Part shown: positions 25,098-33,702 of the stretch, in pieces
Numbering within the stretch: position 1 is the first letter of the stretch
Layout: each line of letters begins with the position of its first letter
From: GCA-2732755 sp965228265
Lineage (GTDB): Bacteria; Planctomycetota; Phycisphaerae; Phycisphaerales; UBA1924
Length of the DNA: 64,000 nucleotides
Direction: 5' to 3'
Assembly (NCBI GenBank): GCA_965228265.1
Contig: OZ245804.1
Location: 2,852,001-2,916,000, forward strand
Program-made: the position numbers and the translations under genes
Notes under the pieces: generated by a model
Databases searched by the model: none
What the model saw: only the letters and a program-made list of their open reading frames with translations
What the model was told of the DNA's origin: nothing

Positions 25098-25168
25098 GAA
25101 ACCTGCAAATCGGAGCGGTCGCGCCCGTCAATACCAAGAAAACTGGCGCGCGAGGGAGGAGTCGTTGC

Positions 25169-25399
25169 ATGACTTGTGGAAATGAGAAGGGCGAACCACA
25201 CCTGACGCAATCCGGCGGCGGCCAATGCGGCGAGATCGTTTCTCGTCGTCGCGGCCGTCCGCCGCGGCAGGTTCCGGTTTCCGTCTCGTATATACGGCAG
25301 AACCCGGAGGAGGAACAGCAATGCAACGACGCCCTTCGACTTCTACTTGCCTCCATGGTCCGCAGGCGAATGGGCGGACATGAGGAGGAAGAGACATGA
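25169..25399 (+). CDS. Small unknown protein coupled to the serine recombinase
   Basis: A 76-residue basic protein with a clear GGGAGGAG site eight bases before the ATG at 25169. It has an Arg-rich segment (VSRRRGRPPRQVP, an AT-hook-like GRP core) and a helical end (CNDALRLLLASMVRRRM). Its stop overlaps the recombinase ATG (ATGA), which argues that it is real and translated together with it. It may assist recombinase binding or directionality. Confidence 0.6.
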   Translation: MTCGNEKGEPHLTQSGGGQCGEIVSRRRGRPPRQVPVSVSYIRQNPEEEQQCNDALRLLLASMVRRRMGGHEEEET

Positions 25400-27327
25400 A
25401 ACGGAAGTCTCGACTCAACGGAAAACGAGCGGTCCCCATGCCGCGATGCAGTACGATGGAGCAGGCCGATACCTCCATCGACGATCAGATGAACTCCATG
25501 GAGTACTTCGCGGAGGAGTACGACATGGAGCTCGCCGACGCCTTGCAACTTGTCGGCAAGTCCGGCAGCATCAAGGCCAATCTTGAAGCGGCGATGGACG
25601 AGATCATCGCGCGCAAGCGGTCGGGCGAGCGGATCGATGTCGTCCTGTTCTATGACCAAAGCCGGTTCGGGCGTTCGGGGCCGCTCCATTTTGGGGCTCT
25701 GGCCGATCGCCTCTTGGACGAGGGCATCGAGATCGCCGAGACTGACGCGTTCATGGAGGATGCCAACAACGCCACCATGGTCCGCATGATGAAAGCGATG
25801 ATCGCTCAGCAGACCGCCCGCGGCATCGCAGACAACTCGGCCAGGGGGTCGCAACAGGCGCTCCGCGAGGGGCGTCGCAGTCATGCGAGCAAGGGGGCGT
25901 ACGGCATCGACCGTCTCTATATGACCGAAGACGACGAGCCGATCTGTATCATCCGCTTGCTCCCGGATGGAACGCGGCTCAACCTGGATCCCGAGACCAA
26001 GGAGGTCCGGCTCAGGTACGAGCCGGGCAAGATGGGGTTCAAGAAGGAGAAGAAGGACAAAGTCACGCTGATCCCGGGCGACCCGGAGCATCAGGCGGTC
26101 GTCATCCGAATCTTTGCGATGCGGCACGAGCAGGGCTTCGCGGGTACACGTATTGCGCGCGTCCTCAATGATGAAGAGATCCCGTCGCCCAACGGCAAAA
26201 GATGGACCAAGACCGTCATCGATGCGATGCTGCGCAACGAGACCTACTGCGGCGTTGGCTATGCCAACCGGCATTCCTCTGCTCTCTATTTCAACCAAGC
26301 AGAAGGACGCCCGGAGCCGCTGCCCCGCGAGCAAGGTCGTCGCATCCGCGGCATCCGGCCCGAGAGTTCATGGTACTTGATCGCATACCCGAAACTCCGC
26401 GACTATCTGCCCGAACATCTGCGGCGCGCGGCGATGGCCGAGCAGGCCGAGCATCGCGCCAAGATCAAGTCGGGCTGGATAAAGGATCCGGCACGCCGCA
26501 ACGGCCGGACGACCCATCTCCTATCTGACATCCTCGTCGAGCCGACGACCGGCAAGCGGCTCATCGCAAAGCGAAGCCGCGGGCGGATTTACTACGGGCT
26601 CAACAAGAGCATCGATATGCCTGCGAAGGGATCGCAGCGTCGGAGATGGCTGGCGTCGGGGCCGCTGCATCGCGCGGTCTTGGAAGAAATCGAGGCGTTG
26701 ATCTGCTCGCTCCCTGATCTCCGCGAACGGATCATTAAAGAGATCGGCGAGCAAGACAAGCAGCGTCGGGGCGAATCGGGCGAGGCCGAGCAACTCCTGG
26801 CAAACCTCGACAAGCTGAAGGCGCGCCTGAAATCGCAGGTCCGTCGTCTCGGCGGCGACGACGATGACATCGTCAACGATGCGATCGACGAGACGACCAG
26901 GCAGATCCGCGTTATCGAGGACAAGCTCGCCGGCATGAACGGCGGGCCCGCGTTGACCGAGAAGGACATCGCCGCGATCACCGATGGAGTTATCAAGGAT
27001 CTCTCCGCCATGCTCCAGGCGTTGGCGGAGGAGGGCGAGACCTCGCTCCGCAAGGTCGCGGAGACCCTGATCAGTTCCGCGGTTGCGAATCTTGATGAGA
27101 ACGAGGTCGACTTCGAGTTCGCGATCCCGGCAGAACTGATCGAGCAGCGGAATGTACGCCTAGCGGCTCGTAACGGACCCGCTCCATGCCGCCAGGCGTA
27201 CAAATGGCGGCCCATCCCCCTTGATGCCGTAACCGTTGACATTCCAAAGCGTTGCAGCGGCGACTGTTGGGAGCCGTTCGAGCCATCGGGCTGCGATGAC
27301 TGCCGTCGCCAACCCAAAGCTGCATGA
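25396..27327 (+). CDS. Large serine recombinase
   Basis: A 643-residue recombinase. The N-terminal resolvase domain has the catalytic Ser19 in PRCSTMEQADTSIDDQM and the active-site loop FYDQSRFGRSG (Asp87, Arg90, Arg93). The recombinase domain (about residues 160-330) has GARGSQQALREG-like helices, RIFAMRHEQGFAGTRIARVL and VIDAMLRNETYCGVGYANR. A coiled-coil stretch (AEQLLANLDKLKARLKSQV) follows. The usual Cys-ligand zinc ribbon in the middle is not obvious; instead the C-terminus is Cys-rich (RCSGDCWEP, GCDDC). It is full length. Such enzymes integrate or excise phages and islands. Its own attachment sites are not evident, so it may be a passenger or have a second function in the island. Confidence 0.85.
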   Translation: MKRKSRLNGKRAVPMPRCSTMEQADTSIDDQMNSMEYFAEEYDMELADALQLVGKSGSIKANLEAAMDEIIARKRSGERIDVVLFYDQSRFGRSGPLHFGALADRLLDEGIEIAETDAFMEDANNATMVRMMKAMIAQQTARGIADNSARGSQQALREGRRSHASKGAYGIDRLYMTEDDEPICIIRLLPDGTRLNLDPETKEVRLRYEPGKMGFKKEKKDKVTLIPGDPEHQAVVIRIFAMRHEQGFAGTRIARVLNDEEIPSPNGKRWTKTVIDAMLRNETYCGVGYANRHSSALYFNQAEGRPEPLPREQGRRIRGIRPESSWYLIAYPKLRDYLPEHLRRAAMAEQAEHRAKIKSGWIKDPARRNGRTTHLLSDILVEPTTGKRLIAKRSRGRIYYGLNKSIDMPAKGSQRRRWLASGPLHRAVLEEIEALICSLPDLRERIIKEIGEQDKQRRGESGEAEQLLANLDKLKARLKSQVRRLGGDDDDIVNDAIDETTRQIRVIEDKLAGMNGGPALTEKDIAAITDGVIKDLSAMLQALAEEGETSLRKVAETLISSAVANLDENEVDFEFAIPAELIEQRNVRLAARNGPAPCRQAYKWRPIPLDAVTVDIPKRCSGDCWEPFEPSGCDDCRRQPKAA

Positions 27328-27354
27328 GGATCCCGGCCTAAGCGGCCGGATCCT
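27327..27354. promoter_or_regulatory. Imperfect inverted repeat with AGGATCC arms
   Basis: AGGATCC-CGGCC, loop TAAG, CGGCC-GGATCCT just after the serine recombinase stop. It could be a terminator hairpin for that gene, though no U-tract follows, or share a binding function with the AGGATCC repeat at 24089-24121. Confidence 0.35.
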
Positions 27355-27450
27355 GTGATGTCTTCGCCGCCCTCGACCAAACGGCCGGGGGCGGCCTTCA
27401 GAAAAAAAATTTCGTCGACGGCGGAGCCGTCGAGCATACCGGAGACCCCC

Positions 27451-28299
27451 ATGGACGAGAAACTCACCGACATTGAGAGAGCATGGCTGGTGTCGCTCGA
27501 TGCCCTGCTCGTGCAGACCACAGTGGACGCACACGGGGCGGTCGCCGGTCGGTTCATCGATCTTTGGGACAGTGGCGGCCCGACCTTCCGGGCCGAGCTT
27601 GCCAAGCGGGCGTCGCTTTGGCGACAGCGGCATGTCAAGGTGCAACAACTCATCCTGAACAGCCACGGTGCGTGCGAGCGACTCGTCCGGCTCATGGGTG
27701 ACCCCGAGCCTCCGCAACGGAAGCCGGTGAAGACCAAGTCAAAGCCTCCACGGGATCGAGTTGTGCCGAGCCGCCGGAAGCACGCCCCGGTGCAGGAGAT
27801 CACCGAGGATGAGGCCGCCAAGTTCATGGCGATGCTCGATGCTGAAGGCATTGCCGAGGTGTTCGACCCCGGCGTCAGCATTCTCGATGACAAGCTGTAC
27901 CGGCCGCCGTTGATCATCCTCAACAAGGTGAGCGTGTTCTACGAGGACATCGCACCGGCGTACGAGCGTGAAGCGATCGATCGGCGGTGGGATCCCGTTG
28001 AGCGTGAGCCGGCGATCGCATTGGCGTTCGACCTCGCGTTACTCGTCACGCTTCGGGAGAGTCGGTGGACCTGGGTGATCTCCGATCGGCACTTTGGCCG
28101 ACTCCCATGGGGACACCCGTGCAAGGTCACGCCGGAGGGGCGGCCGGGGTGGAAGCTGATCACCGGACTGCTTGATCGAGCCGGGCTCATCGAACGGCGG
28201 ACCGGGCAGACGTGGCGGCTCACTCGCGAGGCACGCCCTGTCATCGCCAACCATCTAATGCCGGCCTGGGTTGCTGTCGCAGCATCTGGTCGAGACTGA
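27451..28299 (+). CDS. Unknown island protein
   Basis: The ATG at 27451 (MDEKLTDIERAW) follows GGAG and gives 282 residues. The N-terminal helical region is about 95 residues, followed by a Lys/Arg/Pro-rich linker (KPVKTKSKPPRDRVVPSRR). The C-terminal domain has DLALLVTLRESRWTWVI and a winged-helix-like end (LDRAGLIERRTGQTWRLTRE). No family is recognised. It is the last plus-strand gene before the metal operons and 197 bp from the convergent CDF gene. Confidence 0.55.
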   Translation: MDEKLTDIERAWLVSLDALLVQTTVDAHGAVAGRFIDLWDSGGPTFRAELAKRASLWRQRHVKVQQLILNSHGACERLVRLMGDPEPPQRKPVKTKSKPPRDRVVPSRRKHAPVQEITEDEAAKFMAMLDAEGIAEVFDPGVSILDDKLYRPPLIILNKVSVFYEDIAPAYEREAIDRRWDPVEREPAIALAFDLALLVTLRESRWTWVISDRHFGRLPWGHPCKVTPEGRPGWKLITGLLDRAGLIERRTGQTWRLTREARPVIANHLMPAWVAVAASGRD

Positions 28300-28496
28300 C
28301 GTAGCATTAAGCATCGATGGCGTCGTGAACCGTCACGACGCACAACACTATCTTACATCATTGCACTCATTTCGCCGAGTGCACGGATTTGAAGTGCGGC
28401 TGTCGAGTGTCAGCTTGAAGCAGTTATCGACAGCGTCAATGTCGGCCGCGAATTCGGACAGGGCTGACCTGCTGGGGCAACAGCCTCACTTCAGCC

Positions 28497-29435
28497 CTAG
28501 CTTCCGCTACCCGCCGGCTTGTTAGGTGAGTGATCAGTCACTAATCCAGAACTGAACATAGATACGGGAATGGGCTCGATCGTCACATGCTTGATGCCGT
28601 GGTCGCTCCCGAGCGATCGACGAACACGCTCGATGATATCGGAAGTCGCGGTGAGAGGGGACTCGTCGCGGATCGCGATCTGAGCTTCAAGGGAGACGGC
28701 ATGTTCGTCAATTGGCCAGACATGGAGATGGCCGACGTCCTGGACACCCTCAACCTCGCGGATGGTCGATGCGATTGCGTCGAGTGCGAGTTCGTCCGGG
28801 GTGCTCTGCATCAGAATCCGGATACACCGCTTCATAGGCGACCACGAGATCCACACGATGTAGACCGAGATTCCGATGGTCGCAACGATGTCGGTCCAGT
28901 ACCAGTCGAACAGGATGATCAGGGTGCCGGTGATAATGACCGCCACCGAGGCGAGAGCGTCCGCGACGTTGTGAAGGAACGCCGCCTTGATGTTCACGCT
29001 CTCCTTCGACATCGTGTAGGTCAGAACGGCCGTCGCGGCATCGACAGCCAGTGCAATGCAGGCGATGATGACGACCATCCAGCCGTCGATCTCGGGACGG
29101 TCGAAGGTGCGGTTGATGGCCTCAATGAGCAGATAGCCCGCGATGACCATGATGGAGGTGAGGTTAATCAGGCCGCCGACCACCTCGGCTCGCCCGTAGC
29201 CGAAGGTGCGTTGCTCATCCGCGGGACGCCTGGAAATACGCCGAGCAATCAGGGCAAGGAGCAGTCCGGCTGCATCGCTGAAGTTATGCAGCGCGTCCGC
29301 GATCAGCGAAAGGCTCCCGGAGAGCACGCCCCCGATGACCTGGGCCGCAGTGAGCAGCAGATTAATGGCGACGGCGATACCCAGCCGTTTCGATCCAATA
29401 TCAGCACCGTGATTGTGGTGGTTCGTCTGTGTCAT
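28497..29435 (-). CDS. Cation diffusion facilitator (CzcD/ZitB-like)
   Basis: A 312-residue CDF antiporter that exports Zn2+ and similar divalent ions from the cytosol in exchange for protons. The N-terminus has a His cluster (HHNHGADIG). Six helices carry the metal site: HNFSD at residues 50-54 (TM2) and HNVAD at 155-159 (TM5), i.e. HxxxD on both, typical of Zn-specific members. The C-terminal cytosolic domain (VEGVQDVGHLHVW, SLEAQIAIRD) is complete. It overlaps the SRPBCC gene by 4 bp and is last in the eight-gene operon. A CDF beside a CBA efflux system is common. Confidence 0.92.
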   Translation of the reverse strand: MTQTNHHNHGADIGSKRLGIAVAINLLLTAAQVIGGVLSGSLSLIADALHNFSDAAGLLLALIARRISRRPADEQRTFGYGRAEVVGGLINLTSIMVIAGYLLIEAINRTFDRPEIDGWMVVIIACIALAVDAATAVLTYTMSKESVNIKAAFLHNVADALASVAVIITGTLIILFDWYWTDIVATIGISVYIVWISWSPMKRCIRILMQSTPDELALDAIASTIREVEGVQDVGHLHVWPIDEHAVSLEAQIAIRDESPLTATSDIIERVRRSLGSDHGIKHVTIEPIPVSMFSSGLVTDHSPNKPAGSGS

Positions 29436-29944
29436 CGGCGCTCACCGCGGGCGATGCTTCCCTCCAGTCGCCCAGCGAAGTACTCGAGCTCGACGAGCGT
29501 GTGGCGGTAGGCGGCCGACCTGAATCGGAGTAGTGTGCCGATGACGCGCTCGATCACCCAGCCTACGAGGCCTTTCGGGAACTCGCCCCATACGCGATGG
29601 ACGAGCCGTACACCGTCGCCCTCGGGCTCGATCCGAAAGTCGCCGCCTTCCTTGACCCTGACACACATTCCAAACGGCTTGTAGATAGCCTCGCCGGTCC
29701 AAGAGAACGCACGACCCGGCCGCGTGTCGTGCACCGTCGCGGTGAGTTCGCCGGTCAAGGGACCGACACCTTCGCGTTGCCACCAGCGCAGGCCATCACG
29801 GAGGGGCTGTTTGGGCTCGGTCAGTACCTCGGTGCCCTTGTGCTCGGGGTTCGATGGCTCCCATTCGCCCTCGAAGTCCGAGATCAGTTCCCATGCTTCA
29901 GTTGCGGTTGCTTCGGCATGGACGTTTGCGGTCACATCGATCAT
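29432..29944 (-). CDS. SRPBCC-family protein
   Basis: A 170-residue START/SRPBCC-fold protein, a hydrophobic-pocket family of about this length. Recognisable parts are VTANVHAEATATEAWELI, the mid-strand RVKEGGDFRIEPEGDG and the C-terminal helix AYRHTLVELEYFAGRL. No signal peptide. Its role beside a metal pump is unknown; small-molecule or lipid binding is possible. It lies 3 bp after the His-rich lipoprotein gene and overlaps the CDF start, so it belongs to the operon. Confidence 0.75.
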   Translation of the reverse strand: MIDVTANVHAEATATEAWELISDFEGEWEPSNPEHKGTEVLTEPKQPLRDGLRWWQREGVGPLTGELTATVHDTRPGRAFSWTGEAIYKPFGMCVRVKEGGDFRIEPEGDGVRLVHRVWGEFPKGLVGWVIERVIGTLLRFRSAAYRHTLVELEYFAGRLEGSIARGERR

Positions 29945-29947
29945 GGC

Positions 29948-30460
29948 TTATCCCTCAAGAGGCATCGAGCCGACAGTGCGATTTCCGTTGACGGACTCGA
30001 TCTCGATCCAGAGACTCGCACCGTCCATCGTCGAGGGCGATTCGGTCTGGCCGTGGAAATGGTCGTCGTGGGCGTCCGCCTTCGATTTCAGCGCGCCCGT
30101 CCCGGCCTCATCGCCGATCCAGAAACGCACGGTGGCGGGGATCGGCCCGGATTCGACTTCGAGATCGAGGTGCACCTCCGATGATGGTCGGATGTCGCTG
30201 GACACTGAGACCGCCAGCTTCGTTCCGGCGATCGTCACGCTACCGAGAGACCGCATCTCACCGTGGTCATGATCGTCGTGTTCACCCTCGGCGTGGTCGT
30301 GCCCCTCATGGTCGTCGCCGTCACCAGCGTGATCATGACCGTCGTCCGCGGTGTGTGTCTCGGCGGACTTTGATTCTGAGGACTCCCCGCAGCCGGGTAA
30401 CGAGATCGAAAGCGCGACGGTCGTGCTGGCGGCGGCGAGAATCTTGAAAAGGTCGTTCAT
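29948..30460 (-). CDS. His/Asp-rich periplasmic metal-binding lipoprotein
   Basis: A 170-residue protein with a lipobox SLPGC at residues 20-24. After it comes a dense His/Asp/Glu segment (DDGHDHAGDGDDHEGHDHAE, EHDDHDHGEMR), then a beta-rich domain (VTIAGTKLAVSVSSDIRP, VRFWIGDEAGTG) with a second His patch (AHDDHFHGQT). It should sit in the outer or inner membrane leaflet and sequester or hand over divalent metal. It follows the RND gene by 2 bp. No named family is recognised. Confidence 0.72.
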   Translation of the reverse strand: MNDLFKILAAASTTVALSISLPGCGESSESKSAETHTADDGHDHAGDGDDHEGHDHAEGEHDDHDHGEMRSLGSVTIAGTKLAVSVSSDIRPSSEVHLDLEVESGPIPATVRFWIGDEAGTGALKSKADAHDDHFHGQTESPSTMDGASLWIEIESVNGNRTVGSMPLEG

Positions 30461-30462
30461 GA

Positions 30463-33400
30463 TCAGGACTCCTTCGAGGTGATGGTCTTGGGTCGGCGGA
30501 ATATGCCCACGAGACGCGTGAGCACAGATGGGTGATCAGCGGGACGACGCTCAGGCTTGTGCCCAAAAACGAGCGAGTACCCCGCCGGAACAACGATCAG
30601 GTTCAGGAATGTGGAGGTCAACAGACCCCCGAGGGTGACGATGGCGAGGGGCGCGAGCAGTTCGCTGCCCGGTTCTCCCGCGGCGAGCGCCAGAGGGACA
30701 AGCCCGAGCGCCGCTGAGATCGCGGTCATCAGGATCGGCACAAGCCGTTCCATCGACCCCTGAACAATGGCTTCTCCGAGCGGCACACCTTCGTGCTGCA
30801 TCAGATGGTTGTAGTGGTTGATGAGCAGGATGCCATTACGGACCGCGATGCCGAAGAGGGTTATGAAACCAACAAGGCTGGCGATGGAGATCACCGGCGG
30901 GATATACGGGCCCCCGATGCCGACGAGGGCGAGCGTGTTTGCGATCGGGCCGCCCCCCTCGCTGATGTAGATCGCGGCGATGCCGCCGATCAACGCGAGG
31001 GGCATGTTGAGCATGACGAGCACCGCCGCCCGCATCGACCCAGTGGAGATCTGGAGCAGCATGAGCATGATGAGTGCGACGGCAATGCCCGCGACGAGGA
31101 TCGTCCGTGACGCGGACTGCTGCGCTTCAAACTGACCTCCGTAGGACACGGTCATGCCAGCCCGCTGGACAATGGGATCGACACGCTCCTGCACCTGGGC
31201 GACAAGGTCGCCCAGATTGGACCCCTCGGCCACATTGAGCGACACCACGGCTTTCCGTTGAGCGTTCTCGCGAGTGATCAGATTGCTTGATCGTTCCGGA
31301 CCGATATCAGCGACATCGCTCAAACGAACGGTGGCCCCTCCCCGGCCACGGAGAAGCAGGTCTCGGACCTGCCGGAACGACTCACGTTCCTCAGGTGCGA
31401 GCCGAACGACGAGATCATACTGCCGAACACCTTGGTTGACGGTGTCCACAACCTCGCCATAGAGGGCTTCGCGGACTTGCTCCGCGGCGTCGGCGGGGCT
31501 GAGACCGACCGCCGCGAGTTCCGCATGGCGGTAGCGGATTGGCAAAGAAGTGATCAATACCTCTCGGTTGGCGTTGACATCACGAGCGCCCGGCAGGCCT
31601 TGGAGTTCGGCCTCAATCGCCTTGGCGACATCACGAAGCTCGGTCAGATTTTCACCGAAGACATTGATGGCGATCGCCGCGGGCGTGCCCGACAGCACAT
31701 GGCTGAGCCGGTGCTCGATGGGCTGGCCAACCATCGTGGTGATCCCCGGTACGGCCCCGAGGATGCGGTCGATCTGTTCTCGCACCTCGAACCGGTCGCT
31801 CCCCGCATCAACGGTGACCTCGATCTCGGAGTTGCTGACCGGCTCGGCATGCTCGTCACGTTCGGCCCGGCCGGTACGCCGGGAGACGGAACGGACCCCG
31901 TCGATCTGGACGAGTTGCTTCTCGACCTCCGTCGCGAGCCGATCGCTCTCGACGATCGAAGTGCCGGGAGGAGCGAGCAGAAAGACCGTGAAGGTGCCCT
32001 CATTGAACGACGGAAGGAACGAGCTGCCGAACGTGCTCGCGAGCAGGAGTGCGCCGGCGGTCACGGCACCGGCGGTGCCGAGCACCCACGCCCGGTACCG
32101 AATGGCCGCTCGGAGTGAAGGCTCGTACGCCCTTTTCAGAAGGCGGACCAGGAATCCGTCTCGGTCCTCGTGCTTGCCTCCGAGTTTGCCCTTGAGAAGG
32201 AACCGGCACATCGCGGGCACGACCGTCAGGGCCACGACCAGCGACGCAAGGATCGAGATCATGTAAGTAAGTGCCAAGGGCTGGAAAAACCGGCCTTCGA
32301 GCCCCTGCAGGAAGAGAAGCGGCACGAACACCATGACGATGATGACCGTCGCGAAGACCATCGCCGGTCGGATTTCGTTGCTGGCGTCGAAGATGACCTC
32401 AGTAAACGGACGCCGATCCGCCTCGGGGAAGGCCCGGTTCTGCTTCAAGCGGCGGAAAACATTCTCAACATCGATGATTGCGTCGTCGACGAGCACGCCG
32501 ATCGCCACAGTGAGCCCTCCGAGAGTCATGACATTCAGCCCGAGATTCAACGCATCCATCATCAAGAGGCCAACGGCCAGTGAGATCGGGATTGCGGTAA
32601 GTGTGATGAGCGTTGTCCGCAGATTCATCAGAAACAGAACGAGCACGACGAGCACGATGATGACCGCCTCGCCGAGCACCTTGGTCACATTGTGGACCGC
32701 CCGGTCGATGAAGTGCGACTGTCGGACGACATCTCGGTTGAGCACGACGCCCTCGGGCAGTGTCGGCTCGATCTGATCAAAGAGCGCATCAAGACTGTCG
32801 GTCAGGGCGAGCGTGTTCGTGCCCGGTGACTTCTGGATAGACAGCACGACAGCGGGTTCGCCCCCCTCAGAAGCCGTGCCCCGCTTGATCGCCGGCCCGA
32901 GGATAACCTCGGCAACCTGACCGATCGTCACGGGCACGCCCTCGTGATACTTGATGATCGTGTTGGCGATGTCCTCCGGGCGCGTCACCCGGCTCTGCTG
33001 ACGGATCGGGATCTCGAAGTTGTCCACATTCACCAAGTAGCCGCCGCTCGCGGTGCTGTGCGCGCCGCCCGCGGCCTCGACCACATCCGTGATGGTCAGG
33101 TCGTAGAGCCTCAGCCGCTCCTGATCGACGTTGACCTGATACTCTGGTAGCTCGCCGCCGATCGCGACGACTTGGGCGACACCGGGCACCGCGAGGATTT
33201 TGTTACGCAGCTCGAACTCGCCGTAGGAGCGGAGTTGCATGGGGTTGGCCGAGCCGTCGGGCGACGACAGGGAGATCAGCATGATCTCGCCCGCGATAGA
33301 CGTAATCGGCGTGATGAATGGCTCGACCTCATCGGGAAGGTTTTCGCGAGCGGTGACGAGCCGCTCAGAGACGAGTTGACGGGCATCGTAGAGGTCAGTA

Positions 33401-33699
33401 CCCCATTCGAGGTCCACCCAGACGATACCGAGTCCGATCGCACTCGCGCTTCGGACACGGCGGACACCCGTCATACCGTTGACGGCAGTCTCAATAGGGA
33501 AAGTGACATACTGCTCGACCTCGTCGGCGGCGAGCCCTCCGGACTCGGCCATGATCGTGACGGTCGGCGCGTTGAGTTCGGGGAACACATCAACGCTCAT
33601 CCTCGGCAAGCGATAGCCGGCGTAGCCGACGATCATGATCGCCGCGATGAGCACGAGCGTTGAATAACGGAGTGAGAAACGAATGACGGCTTTCAACAT
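30463..33699 (-). CDS. Heavy-metal RND efflux pump, permease subunit (CzcA/CusA family)
   Basis: A 1078-residue HME-type RND permease that drives metal from periplasm or cytosol across the outer membrane with proton motive force, together with the adaptor and TolC-like gene. Twelve helices with two large periplasmic loops are expected at this length. Seen are the N-terminus VDVFPELNAPTVTIMAESGG, VRSASAIGLGIVWVDLEWG, and the TM4 proton-relay region VAIGVLVDDAIIDVENVFRR. The relay lacks the DFG-type Asp of classical CzcA and resembles CusA-like or other HME subgroups. The two pumps of the island probably differ in substrate. It lies 3 bp after the adaptor gene. Confidence 0.93.
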   Translation of the reverse strand: MLKAVIRFSLRYSTLVLIAAIMIVGYAGYRLPRMSVDVFPELNAPTVTIMAESGGLAADEVEQYVTFPIETAVNGMTGVRRVRSASAIGLGIVWVDLEWGTDLYDARQLVSERLVTARENLPDEVEPFITPITSIAGEIMLISLSSPDGSANPMQLRSYGEFELRNKILAVPGVAQVVAIGGELPEYQVNVDQERLRLYDLTITDVVEAAGGAHSTASGGYLVNVDNFEIPIRQQSRVTRPEDIANTIIKYHEGVPVTIGQVAEVILGPAIKRGTASEGGEPAVVLSIQKSPGTNTLALTDSLDALFDQIEPTLPEGVVLNRDVVRQSHFIDRAVHNVTKVLGEAVIIVLVVLVLFLMNLRTTLITLTAIPISLAVGLLMMDALNLGLNVMTLGGLTVAIGVLVDDAIIDVENVFRRLKQNRAFPEADRRPFTEVIFDASNEIRPAMVFATVIIVMVFVPLLFLQGLEGRFFQPLALTYMISILASLVVALTVVPAMCRFLLKGKLGGKHEDRDGFLVRLLKRAYEPSLRAAIRYRAWVLGTAGAVTAGALLLASTFGSSFLPSFNEGTFTVFLLAPPGTSIVESDRLATEVEKQLVQIDGVRSVSRRTGRAERDEHAEPVSNSEIEVTVDAGSDRFEVREQIDRILGAVPGITTMVGQPIEHRLSHVLSGTPAAIAINVFGENLTELRDVAKAIEAELQGLPGARDVNANREVLITSLPIRYRHAELAAVGLSPADAAEQVREALYGEVVDTVNQGVRQYDLVVRLAPEERESFRQVRDLLLRGRGGATVRLSDVADIGPERSSNLITRENAQRKAVVSLNVAEGSNLGDLVAQVQERVDPIVQRAGMTVSYGGQFEAQQSASRTILVAGIAVALIMLMLLQISTGSMRAAVLVMLNMPLALIGGIAAIYISEGGGPIANTLALVGIGGPYIPPVISIASLVGFITLFGIAVRNGILLINHYNHLMQHEGVPLGEAIVQGSMERLVPILMTAISAALGLVPLALAAGEPGSELLAPLAIVTLGGLLTSTFLNLIVVPAGYSLVFGHKPERRPADHPSVLTRLVGIFRRPKTITSKES

Positions 33700-33702
33700 G
33701 GC

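Noticed and set aside
24790..26334. 514-codon minus-strand frame opposite the serine recombinase
   Set aside because: Low-complexity Arg/Ser/Pro translation and complete overlap with a recognised recombinase.
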